Assembly: GCA_963726755.1 (NCBI GenBank)
Contig: CAVSDB010000003.1
Coordinates: forward strand, 372,001 to 436,000
DNA from: DATKIY01 sp963726755
GTDB lineage: Bacteria > Actinomycetota > Actinomycetes > JAHEKZ01
Length of the DNA stretch: 64,000 nucleotides
Direction of reading: 5' to 3'
The notes beneath the pieces are model-generated. The model had not been told where the DNA came from, did not search any database, and saw only the letters and a list, made by a program, of their open reading frames with translations. Below are positions 15,458 to 24,319 of the stretch, one piece after another; the first letter of the stretch is position 1; the number at the start of each line of letters is the position of its first letter. Position numbers and translations under genes: made by a program.

Positions 15458-16911
15458 TCAAAGCCGCTCAAGCAGCCCAACCGCCAGCGTTGGTACGACC
15501 GAGAACGTCACAGTGACCGCTAGCATCGCCGCCACCGCGACCTTCATCGGAAGAGCGGCCAAGCCCCGCGTCGACTTCGTACGCTCCCCGGTCGGACGAC
15601 GGAACAGCAACGACGCCCACATCAGGTAGTAAGCCAAGCCGATCACCGTCGCTATCGCCATGGCACCGGCTAACCACCATGCGCCAGTGGACATCGGCAC
15701 GGCGATCACTTGCACCTTCACGAGCAGGCCGATGATTCCCGGCGGCAGACCAGCAAGGCAGGCTAGGAAGAAAGCTAACGACCCGCCAAGCCACGGACTA
15801 CGCCACGCGAGTCCGGTGAAGTCAGTGAGCAGCGGACGCGGACGGTCGCGGGCGACGATCGCGACGACCGAGAACGCACCGAGATTCATGGCGGCGTACG
15901 TGACGAGGTAGGCAACGACGGCAATGAGCAGTAGCGAACTGCCCTCGAGCCCTGCGGCAACTGCGCCGAACGGCACGAGGATGTATCCGGCTTGAGCGAT
16001 TGACGACCAAGCCAACAATCGGACCGCGCCACGCTGTCGAAGTGCGATGGCATTCGCCCCGAGCATGGTGACGACCGACATTACGGCGATGACCGGCGCC
16101 CACACCTGCGACCAGGGGACGAACGTCACGACGACGAGGGCTAGGGCTGCGAAGCCCGCAGTCTTAGAGACCACCGACAGGAATGCAGCGACCGGAATCG
16201 GCGCCCCCTCGTAGGCATCGGGTGCCCAGGCATGGAAGGGGATCGCAGAGATCTTGAAAGCGATAACGGCCAACAACATCACTAACCCGGCTACTTCGAC
16301 CGGGGTTGGCTCGCTCGCCGCCGCTGTTCGACTCAGCCCGACGAACTGGACGGTGCCGGAACTACCGTAAAGCAGCGCTATGCCATACAGCGACACCGCC
16401 ACCGAGGTGACCGAGAAGAGAAAGGCCTTCAGTGCCGCTTCACCAGCGCGACCCTGCGCTCGGTGCAATCCGATCAAGGCAAAACTCGGCAACGAGACGA
16501 GTTCCAAAGCGACGATCAGCGAGATGAGATCGGTGGTTGCAGCGACAACGAGCGCGCCTGATGCCGAGCAGAGCAACAAGAAGAAGTGCTCACCCGACGG
16601 CAACGACAAGTCGTGGACGGTAACCACCGACAAGAGCACCACAACCGCCAACGCGCCCAACGTGATGCCTTGCAAGGCAAGGGTCAAGCGGGCCAACGCC
16701 GTAGGAACAAGAACCGTCAACACAAAGCGTCGAACGACCCGACGATGCGGGGAGAAAGTGCGAACGCGACTGCGATCGCGATGAGCGCCACAATGGCCGG
16801 GGGGACCGATCCTCGCGCAATGACCAGATCTGCGATCAACGCAAGAACCGCACCCACGGCTAGTGCAAGCGCCGGCATCAACGCTACGAAGTCGACCGAC
16901 TGAATCGTCAC
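15458..16911 (-). CDS. nuoN2: Complex I-type antiporter-like subunit NuoN, second cluster (one frameshift)
   Basis: A membrane subunit of about 484 aa homologous to Mrp antiporter subunits, thought to carry one proton channel. The start MTIQSVDFVALMPALALAVG is in one frame. After a shift near 16725 the rest continues through ALELVSLPSFALIGLHRAQG, FKISAIPFHAWAPDAYEGAP (conserved channel helix) and LLAWSSIAQAGYILVPFGA. It is the last gene of the cluster, and its start overlaps the nuoM2 stop by four bases. The gene is as diverged from the nuoN at 32571 as expected for an old paralogue. Confidence 0.85.
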
Positions 16912-18430
16912 GGTGCCACCGGACCAGCATCGACCGACGTTGACACAAGGCGTTCAACGGCAGGGTTCGTCACGCTAAGCAAAAGCCCTGGCAGCAGTCC
17001 GAGCACCAGAATCAGTGCCGCCAGCGGTAGCCACGCAGCGGACTCAACCGCGGTGATGTCCTGCAGCGGCGACGCCGGTCCTTGGCCCTGACCAACCCGG
17101 CGCATCACGCGCAGGAAGTACGCGGTCGTGAGCACCATTCCCAGCGCAGCTATGACCAAGAGAATTCGGTAGAACATGTGCGCCGGAACGTCGGGGCTGT
17201 ATGCGCCTACAAGCGCCAGGAACTCTCCCCAGAACCCAGCCAAGCCGGGAAGGCCAAGACTTGCCACACAGGCAAAGCCGAGAAGGAATCCGAGCCACGG
17301 GGCACGTTGGTAAAGCCCGCGTGGCAACTGATGGATCTCGGTGGTGTGAGTGCGCTCTTTGAGACCCCCGACGATGAAGAACAACAATCCAGTGATCAGC
17401 CCGTGAGCGACGTTCCCGAACAACGCACCGTTGATACCGACAACATCGACGGTGGCGATTCCCAAGAGCACGAACCCCATGTGGCCGACCGACGAGAAGG
17501 CGATGAGCCGCTTGAGATCGCGTTGCCCGAAGCTTGCCCACGCGCCGTACAGAATGCCGACGACAGCAAAGGCCGCGAGGTAGGGCGCGATGTCACCGAA
17601 TCCGTCGGGCACGATCGGCAGTGCGATTCGAATCATGCCGTACGTGCCCATCTTCAACAGCACTCCGGCCAACAACACTGACCCGACCGTCGGCGCTGCG
17701 GTATGCGCATCTGGCAGCCATGAATGCAGGGGCCAGACCGGCAGCCTTTACCGCCAGACCAACCACGATCAGAAGTGCCGCCCCGAGTTGGACGGACGCA
17801 CTCAAGCCCGGACCCATGCGCATCGGCCAGGCGCACCATGTCGGTGGTTCCGGTCTTCGCCCACACCAGCAGGAAGCCAAGCAGCATGACGACCGAGCCA
17901 AGGACGGTAAACAAGATGAAAGTGTTAGCGGCGGCCCGCCGCTCCCCCTGACCCCAGAACGCGATCAAGAACCACATCGGGGCAAGAACAATTTCGAAGA
18001 AAACGAAGAAGACGATGAGGTCGAGGGCGACAAAGGTTCCCAGCATGCCAACTTGGAGGAAGAGCAGCAGTCCGACGAACGCGCGACGACTGCCTCCTTT
18101 GGGGAAGTAGCGCGACGAGTAGACCATCGCAAGAAATCCAAGGAGTGAGGTAAGAACGACTAGCGGAAGCGAAATCCCGTCGACTCCCAGACTCAGCGAC
18201 ATCCCCAGTTGCGGCACCCACTCGTGACCAACTGAAAACTGCATCTGACTCGCACTCTGGGTGTCGAATCCGCCCAGCACCGCCAGCGCAATGAGCAGCC
18301 CCACCCCTTGAACCACAAGCCCGAACGGAATTGCCCAGGCGTCCGCACGGGAGCCTGCGAGCAGCAAAACCAGAGCCCCAAGAGCGGGAACGACCAGCAG
18401 CAGAGGCAACGCCAACTGCGACCAACTCAT
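16908..18430 (-). CDS. nuoM2: Complex I-type antiporter-like subunit NuoM, second cluster (frameshifts)
   Basis: Starts MSWSQLALPLLLVVPALGAL at 18430 and continues through SLSLGVDGISLPLVVLTSLL and FFVFFEIVLAPMWFLIAFWG in one frame. A short middle stretch (GPGLSASVQLGAALLIVVG) lies in a second frame. The C-terminal half (LLAGVLLKMGTYGMIRIALP, FGNVAHGLITGLLFFIVGG) lies in a third. Shifts fall near 17830 and 17730. Joined length is about 507 aa, with some 14 membrane helices expected. ATGA overlaps link it to nuoL2 and nuoN2. It acts in proton pumping in the membrane arm. Confidence 0.86.
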
Positions 18431-20285
18431 GTCGCCACCGCCACCATCACCACGACAATGACGACTACGACAGCGGTCAATGCGGCAGACAAGTAGCGCT
18501 GCACGTCTCCACGCTGGGCTAACTGTCCCAGCCCACCGATGGAACTTACGGTTCGCCCGGTTCCACTGACCGCGTGTGGAAACCACCTCTCGATCAGTAG
18601 CCAGAGTCGCTCGCACGAGGAAGTGGAAGGGCCGCACCGCAACCCACCGGTACAGCACGTCGACGCCGAAACCCGACGCGAAGGCAGGGCGATAACGACC
18701 CAGTCGCAGCGAAACGTCGCGCGCGACGACGCCTCGCGAGCCCGCCCACGCCAAGATGGCTCCGACGGTCACAGCGATGAGCGACAACACCACGGTCGAT
18801 GGCTGTGGCGTCAGCGCCGTCGGCTCGATCACCATCGTGGCGTTGGGTTGCATCCAGGTTGGCAACCATGCTGCGGACAATCCAAGGAACCCAAGTAGCA
18901 GCGTGGGAACAGCCAGCACAACAAGTGGCCACCTCATCAACGCCGGAGCCTCGTTAACCTGCGAGCTGCTCCGGCGTGATCCGCCGAACGTCATGAGCCA
19001 CAACCGAACGACGTACGCAGCCGTAACTGCAATCGTCAGTACGGCCACAACCAGCACTAGCCAACCGACTGCCGAAGACACTTGCGCGTCTCCGTTCGCC
19101 GCACGCTCAGCCGCAACCAGGATCGACTCCTTGGAGAAGAATCCAGACAACGGCACCACTCCGACGAGAGCCAGCAGCGCAACCGTCATCGTGACGAACG
19201 TGACAGGCATCGCCCGACGTAGCCCACCCATATCGCGCATGAGGTTGCTGCCCACCGCGTGAATGACCGCACCCGCCGACAGGAAGAGAAGTGCCTTGAA
19301 ACAGGCGTGGGTCAGCAGATGGAACGTGGCTGCCTCACTCGAACCCACCGACAAGGCAGCCACCATGTACGCGAGCTGACTGACGGTCGACCAAGCGAGT
19401 ACCCGCTTTAGGTCGTCCTGTGCGAGCGCTGCCAACGCTCCGCCGAGCATGGTGATGCACGCAACGACCGCCATGACCGTCAGCGCTGTTGTCGACGCCA
19501 GGAAGAGTGGATACATCCTCACAACGACATACACACCCGCAGCAACCATCGTCGCCGCATGAATCAAGGCGCTTACAGGGGATGGCCCGGCCATCGCGTC
19601 GGGAAGCCAAGCGTGCAACGGAAACTGGGCTGACTTCCCCATGACCCCCATGAAGAGAAGCAGCGAAACGACGGTTGCTGTCGCCGAGTCGTTGGAACCG
19701 GAGGAGACCGCATCGGTCAGCATCAGGGTGCCCGTTGTACTGATGAGGACGACAATTCCGACGATGAACCCGACGTCACCAAACTTGGTGACCAGGAACG
19801 CTTTGACCGCAGCCCGCTGAGCCTCAGGCTGTTCCCAATGCTGTCCAATCAGCAGGTACGAGCACAGGCCCATGACCTCCCAGCCGACGACCAACAGCAA
19901 AAGGTCGCCCGCGACAACGACGGCAAGCATGGCTGCTGTGAAGAGAGAGATGAACGATGAATAGCTGGCGTATCTCTGTTCCGCGCGCATGTAGGCGATC
20001 GAGTAGATCTGCACGAGCAACGCGACGACCGTGACCATTGTGGCTGTGGTCACGGCAAGTCCATCAACGACCGTTGCGAACGGCAACGGCTGGAAATTAC
20101 CCGTCAGACCGTCGTTGGTTACTGGCTCGATCCACGGCTGCTGAGCACACAATGCGATGGCGAACCCAAGGGAGGCTGCCGTTCCGGCGACGGCGATGAC
20201 TCCCGCCACCGCGCGTGACCGACCGCCAAATGCCAGGCCCAGCACAGGCTGCCAACAGCGGCAGCCCGACCATGATGAGTGCCAT
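18427..20285 (-). CDS. nuoL2: Complex I-type subunit NuoL, second cluster (frameshifts)
   Basis: The N-terminus MALIMVGLPLLAA is in one frame. After a shift near 20240 a long stretch covers the typical core: VVGWEVMGLCSYLLIGQHW, SAQFPLHAWLPDAMAGPSPV, SALIHAATMVAAGVYVVVRM, AQDDLKRVLAWSTVSQLAYM and VPLSGFFSKESIL. A second shift near 18620 leads to a C-terminus with a final membrane helix (ALTAVVVVIVVVMVAVAT). Expected length is about 619 aa. NuoL is the distal pump subunit with the long lateral helix. Without the second shift the frame would run on into nuoM2; that apparent fusion is an artefact. Confidence 0.87.
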
Positions 20286-20617
20286 CAGGGAGCCACCTCG
20301 GGCGAGGCTACGTCTTCGTGCAACTTGACGAGTTCATCGATGGCGATCGTCTGTCGTGCTCGATAGATCATCAACACAATCGCCAGTCCCAAACCGATTT
20401 CGGCGGCGGCGATAGTAATGACGAAGATGGCAAGTGACTGGCCCGCGTGAAGTGCGTCGGCCAGCCAGACATCAAAGGCGACCAGACTTACGTTCACTCC
20501 GTTGAGCATCAACTCAACAGCCATCAAAATCATGATGGCGTTACGTCGAGCGAGAACTCCGTACAACCCAATCCCGAACAACAACGCCGATAGAACGAGC
20601 GGAAGCAGCAGATGCAT
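20285..20617 (-). CDS. nuoK2: Complex I-type subunit NuoK, second cluster
   Basis: A 110 aa protein with three membrane helices and the NuoK signature NAIMILMAVELMLNGVNV, including the conserved intramembrane glutamate. AAAEIGLGLAIVLMIYR holds the second conserved glutamate. It overlaps nuoJ2 and nuoL2 by one base each (TGATG), so translation is coupled. The C-terminus is about ten residues longer than in the main operon copy. Confidence 0.93.
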   Translation of the reverse strand: MHLLLPLVLSALLFGIGLYGVLARRNAIMILMAVELMLNGVNVSLVAFDVWLADALHAGQSLAIFVITIAAAEIGLGLAIVLMIYRARQTIAIDELVKLHEDVASPEVAP

Positions 20618-21162
20618 CAGCCGCTCCGGTCCCGGTCAAATCCCCGGAAGCGGGACAACGCAATGGCTCCCACGAGAGCAGCGAGCAATAGCACTGAGAG
20701 AACTTCGAAGGGCAGCACCCAAAAACGGAACATGGCAGCGCCAACGCTTTTTGCCGTGGCCGGGTCGAGGTTGTGCACGTCAACCATGGCGGTTCGGAAT
20801 TGATCGACGAGTAGAACGATGAGCACTGAGGCCGTACTCACTGCGACGAAGAGCGCTGTGAACCAATTCGCGGTTGTTAGGTCTTCGCTGCGACCAATTG
20901 GAGCTCGAGTAAGCATTAACCCGAAGAGCAGCAGCACAACAACGGCCCCGACATAGATCAGCAACTGCATCCAGGCCACGAACTCCGCCGTCATGAGCAC
21001 GAAGCATCCAGCCACGGACCCGAGGGTCACCACTAGCCAAAGCGCTGAATGAACGATTTGCCGAGTCGTGACCACCAAGATTGCCGAACCCACCGCGATG
21101 GCACTGACCAGCAGGAAGACAAGGTCTAGTCCGGTAGGCGACAACAACGATCGGTCACTCAT
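20617..21162 (-). CDS. nuoJ2: Complex I-type subunit NuoJ, second cluster
   Basis: A 181 aa membrane protein with five predicted helices and the NuoJ marker FVAWMQLLIYVGAVVVLLLF with the pi-bulge helix region. It is shorter than the paralogue in the main operon (263 aa), lacking that copy's long hydrophilic tail. Its ATG lies within the end of nuoI2 (eight-base overlap). Confidence 0.92.
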   Translation of the reverse strand: MSDRSLLSPTGLDLVFLLVSAIAVGSAILVVTTRQIVHSALWLVVTLGSVAGCFVLMTAEFVAWMQLLIYVGAVVVLLLFGLMLTRAPIGRSEDLTTANWFTALFVAVSTASVLIVLLVDQFRTAMVDVHNLDPATAKSVGAAMFRFWVLPFEVLSVLLLAALVGAIALSRFRGFDRDRSG

Positions 21163-21715
21163 TGGCAGCCGAACTCTCGTCGACCACCTGTGCTTTTTCG
21201 ACCGCCTTGCGAGCAGCTGTTAGTTCCTTCGGATCCTCTGCGTGTGGGTCAACCGCGGAGGGCGGCGGGACCGTCGCCATCCACGCCGTCAGTCGGTCCT
21301 TTTCGTGGACCATGTTCCGGATGTCGAACTCCGCGTACTCGAACTCAGGGGACCAGAACAACGCGTCGAAGGGACACACCTCGATGCAGATCCCGCAGTA
21401 CATGCAAAGCGAAAAGTCGATGGCGAATCGGTCCAGGACGTTACGTGTTCGCTCTCTGCCACCAGTTTCAGGAGCTGGAATGACTTCTTTGTGCGAATCG
21501 ATGTAGATGCACCAGTCAGGGCATTCGCGTGCGCACAGCATGCACGACGTGCAGTTTTCGTCCATGAGTGCAATGACGCCACGGCTCCGTGGCGGTAGTT
21601 CTGGTTTCACGTCGGGATATTGCTCAGTAACTGACCGTCGAGTCATCGACTTGAATGTGACACCCAAGCCCTTGAGCAGGCCACCACCTCTAGCCGGCTC
21701 GCGGGACGCGGTCAT
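21155..21715 (-). CDS. nuoI2: Complex I-type ferredoxin-like subunit NuoI, second cluster
   Basis: A 186 aa peripheral subunit with two 4Fe-4S motifs, CTSCMLCARECP and CMYCGICIEVCP, corresponding to clusters N6a and N6b that pass electrons to NuoB. The GTG/ATG choice is settled by ATG at 21713-21715, which overlaps the nuoH2 stop; the frame is open further upstream without similarity. The acidic C-terminal tail (about 25 residues) differs from the main-operon copy. In clusters without an NADH module, NuoI is a plausible docking site for ferredoxin. Confidence 0.93.
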   Translation of the reverse strand: MTASREPARGGGLLKGLGVTFKSMTRRSVTEQYPDVKPELPPRSRGVIALMDENCTSCMLCARECPDWCIYIDSHKEVIPAPETGGRERTRNVLDRFAIDFSLCMYCGICIEVCPFDALFWSPEFEYAEFDIRNMVHEKDRLTAWMATVPPPSAVDPHAEDPKELTAARKAVEKAQVVDESSAANE

Positions 21716-22662
21716 GACGCGACCACCACAACGCCAGTCACAAGCAGTTGCAACAACGCGATCGGAATCAATCCCTGCCACGCCAGTTTCTGCAACTGGT
21801 CTGCTCGCAGCCGCGGGTAGCTCACCCGTACCCAGATCACCACGAACGCCAAGATCCCAGCCTTAATCAGGGTCCAGACCCACGAATCGACGAACGGGCC
21901 ATGCCAACCCCCGAGGAAGAGCACCGTGGTCAGGAAGCACAACACGACGATCCCGGCGTACTCCGCGAGCAGGAAGAGTGCGAAGCGCAACCCGGTGTAC
22001 TCCGTCAAAGGTCCAAAGATGATCTCGGCATCCGCAACTGGCATGTCGAACGGGGGACGGTTCAACTCCGCAAGCCCCGCGATGAAGAACACCACACCGG
22101 CCGGCAACTGCCAGAGCAGCCACCACGGTTGCCACGCGTCGACGATGCCGGTCAGACTCAGCGTTCCTGCGGCCATAGCAACTGACGCAGCGGCGAGCAC
22201 GAACGGCAACTCGTACGCCATGAGTTGGGACACCTGACGTACTGCACCGAGCAGCGAGTACTTGTTCGCACTCGCCCAGCCAGCCATCAGCGTGCCGACG
22301 ACCCCGATACCCATAACCGCAAGCACGAAAAAGATTCCCGCGTCGAGCTCCTGCCCAACCAACGACGGTCCGATCGGAATCGCAATCATCACGACGAGGT
22401 AGGGGATCAATGCAACGGCCGGTGCCAACCGGTAGATGACTGGATCCGCCGCGTCCGGGGTGATGTCCTCCTTTTGAGCGAACTTCACACCGTCGGCGAC
22501 CAACTGTGCCCACCCGTGAAACCCGCCGGCGTACATAGGACCCACTCGAGATTGCATGTGGGCCATCACCTTGTGTTCAAGTTGCCCCACAAGAAGCGGG
22601 AGGACAAGGAAGGCCAGCAGGACCACGACGATGTGAATCGCAACTTCGAGCACATCGCTCAT
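21712..22662 (-). CDS. nuoH2: Complex I-type subunit NuoH, second cluster
   Basis: A 316 aa membrane subunit with about eight helices that forms much of the quinone tunnel. Signatures: HMQSRVGPMYAGGFHGWAQL, ADGVKFAQKEDITPDAADP, and AELNRPPFDMPVADAEIIFG. ATG at 22660-22662 overlaps the nuoC2 stop (ATGA). It is much shorter than the main-operon copy (434 aa), which has a long C-terminal extension. Confidence 0.93.
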   Translation of the reverse strand: MSDVLEVAIHIVVVLLAFLVLPLLVGQLEHKVMAHMQSRVGPMYAGGFHGWAQLVADGVKFAQKEDITPDAADPVIYRLAPAVALIPYLVVMIAIPIGPSLVGQELDAGIFFVLAVMGIGVVGTLMAGWASANKYSLLGAVRQVSQLMAYELPFVLAAASVAMAAGTLSLTGIVDAWQPWWLLWQLPAGVVFFIAGLAELNRPPFDMPVADAEIIFGPLTEYTGLRFALFLLAEYAGIVVLCFLTTVLFLGGWHGPFVDSWVWTLIKAGILAFVVIWVRVSYPRLRADQLQKLAWQGLIPIALLQLLVTGVVVVAS

Positions 22663-23237
22663 CGCGCGGCCACGTCGTCCGGGGGTCGCGGACCCCACGT
22701 CTCTTGAGCGGGTACACCCGGAGGCAGCGTCTTGCGTCGGCTTGGCGCAGCATCGCCTTCGGACTCCCCTGGTTCCTTTGCACCCGGCCACGGCTTCGCG
22801 GCACGCGCCGCAAGCACGAAGTCCTTACGCAGGGGGTGACCCTCGAATTCGTCGGGCAGGAGCAGTGGCTTTAAGGGGTCGTGACCCTCGAAGTCGATTC
22901 CGAACATCTCGGCAGTCTCACGTTCATGCCACGCGGCACCTCGGAAGACCTCGGTGGCCGTGGCCACTCGGGGTCGCTCCGCCGGCAGCGATGTTCGGAT
23001 TAACAGCTGATTGTGCTGATCTGGGTCATATAGGTGACAAACGACGTTGAACCCATCGGCTTGCTCGTCAACGGCCGACAACCAATCGAAGAACGCCAGT
23101 CCCAGCGTGTCTCGGGCGGTCTCTAGAGAAGAAACCCAACGCGTGGGCGCGACGTCCACAGTCAATTCGCCGAACGTTTCGCTGACCTCGGCCGAATCCA
23201 CATCGAAGGCGGACGTCACCTGCTCAACCCACGTCAC
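22659..23237 (-). CDS. nuoC2: Complex I-type 30 kDa subunit NuoC, second cluster
   Basis: A 192 aa peripheral subunit. The C-terminal signature is intact: AAWHERETAEMFGIDFEGHD and HPLRKDFVLAARA. The N-terminus VTWVEQVTSAFDVDSAEVS begins at GTG 23235-23237, overlapping the nuoB2 stop (GTGA); the frame is open upstream but without similarity. It is followed directly by nuoH2, so the NuoD partner that always sits next to NuoC in the enzyme is not encoded in this cluster, either as a separate gene or as a NuoCD fusion. Confidence 0.88.
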   Translation of the reverse strand: MTWVEQVTSAFDVDSAEVSETFGELTVDVAPTRWVSSLETARDTLGLAFFDWLSAVDEQADGFNVVCHLYDPDQHNQLLIRTSLPAERPRVATATEVFRGAAWHERETAEMFGIDFEGHDPLKPLLLPDEFEGHPLRKDFVLAARAAKPWPGAKEPGESEGDAAPSRRKTLPPGVPAQETWGPRPPDDVAAR

Positions 23238-23785
23238 ACCGACTCCTCGGTGACGAGGGGTCGCTGCAATGCAGCGGGCGAGGGACGGTAGCGAGCCTTG
23301 AGGTCTTCGCCCGCAATCTTCTCTTGCAGCTTGAGAATCCCCTGCAAAAGAGCCTCGGGTCGGGGAGGGCAACCCGGGACGTAGACATCTACCGGAATGA
23401 TCTGGTCCACACCCTTGGTCACCGAATACGAGTCCCAGTACGGTCCACCGCAGTTTGAGCACGCTCCGAACGAGATGACGTACTTCGGCTCGGGCATCTG
23501 CTCGTAAAGCCGCTGGATCGCCGGCGCCATCTTGTCGGTCACCGTGCCGGACACGACCATGAGGTCGGCCTGACGAGGGCTCGGGGCAAAGGGGATAACG
23601 CCAAGGCGGATGAAGTCGTAGCGACTCATGGACGTCGCGATGAATTCGATCGCGCAGCACGCCAGCCCGAAGTTGAACACCCAAAGGCTGTAGCGACGTC
23701 CCCAATTGAGGACCAGCCGGATGGGCTTAGGCGCCAGCGTTGCCAGCGGTCCAATCCGCGGAGGGGGGAGGTCGACGGTCGACAT
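23234..23785 (-). CDS. nuoB2: Complex I-type subunit NuoB, second cluster
   Basis: The 183 aa subunit carries the last iron-sulfur cluster (N2) before quinone. The ligands are present: FGLACCAIEF (two cysteines), SFGACSNCGG and YVPGCPPRPE. An extra cysteine occurs in the SNC motif. About 43% of positions appear shared with the main-operon NuoB by eye, so it is a paralogue rather than a recent copy. Confidence 0.92.
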   Translation of the reverse strand: MSTVDLPPPRIGPLATLAPKPIRLVLNWGRRYSLWVFNFGLACCAIEFIATSMSRYDFIRLGVIPFAPSPRQADLMVVSGTVTDKMAPAIQRLYEQMPEPKYVISFGACSNCGGPYWDSYSVTKGVDQIIPVDVYVPGCPPRPEALLQGILKLQEKIAGEDLKARYRPSPAALQRPLVTEESV

Positions 23786-23788
23786 GGG

Positions 23789-24160
23789 TCACAACCACCT
23801 CAGGACGCCACGCCGCCAGGCGTACCCGATACCGACGGCTAGGAACCCAACGAATACGAACATCTCAACCAGCGTGGCGGTGCCAAATCCCGGTGCGTTG
23901 AACACCGTTGCCCAGGGGAACAGATAGACGGCATCGACCGCGAAGATCACGTAGAGGTACGCGAAGACGTAGTAGCGGATATGAGACTGCGCCCACCCCT
24001 CACCGACCGGGTCGAGCCCGCACTCATACGTCTTGCCCTTCTGCGCCGTTCGCACAGTCGGGCGGAGCAGCCGATTGGCGATGAAGGCGGTCGAGACGAA
24101 GAGCACCCCGACAAGGGCAACCGCGGCAACGACCGCGTACCCGCCGAGATAGCTGTCCAC
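23789..24160 (-). CDS. nuoA2: Complex I-type subunit NuoA, second cluster
   Basis: First gene of the partial cluster; 123 aa with three membrane helices and the NuoA signature KGKTYECGLDPVGEGWAQ (cysteine in the quinone-site loop), then FAVDAVYLFPWATVF. Starts with GTG at 24158-24160, preceded by GGGAGGGTGAC. Confidence 0.92.
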   Translation of the reverse strand: MDSYLGGYAVVAAVALVGVLFVSTAFIANRLLRPTVRTAQKGKTYECGLDPVGEGWAQSHIRYYVFAYLYVIFAVDAVYLFPWATVFNAPGFGTATLVEMFVFVGFLAVGIGYAWRRGVLRWL

Positions 24161-24319
24161 GTCACCCTCCCCAGGATCGGCCAGCCGGCCGTGATTCGGC
24201 CATCGTATGAGGCTGGCGGGCTACTGCCACGGCCCCATGCCGCCGACCCCCGACGTGACATTGCTCCCATCGGGCCGTTGCTGCTCGGCAACCGGTCCAG
24301 ACCGACGTAGGGTCAAGGT
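24161..24319. promoter_or_regulatory. Divergent promoter region, nuo2 cluster / korAB
   Basis: About 159 bases lie between the outward-facing starts of nuoA2 (minus) and korA (plus). Both operons must be promoted from here, which would allow joint control. I saw no Rex-type site or other strong palindrome in it. Confidence 0.45.

Noticed and set aside
17654..20245. An 863-codon continuous frame suggesting a NuoL-NuoM fusion
   Set aside because: The stretch linking the two parts has no similarity to either family, while another frame gives the normal NuoL C-terminus ending four bases into nuoM2. A frameshift explains it.
22659..23705. A 348-codon frame that would give NuoC2 a 156-residue N-terminal extension
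   Set aside because: The extension overlaps nuoB2 entirely and has no family similarity; GTG at 23237 overlapping the nuoB2 stop is the natural start.
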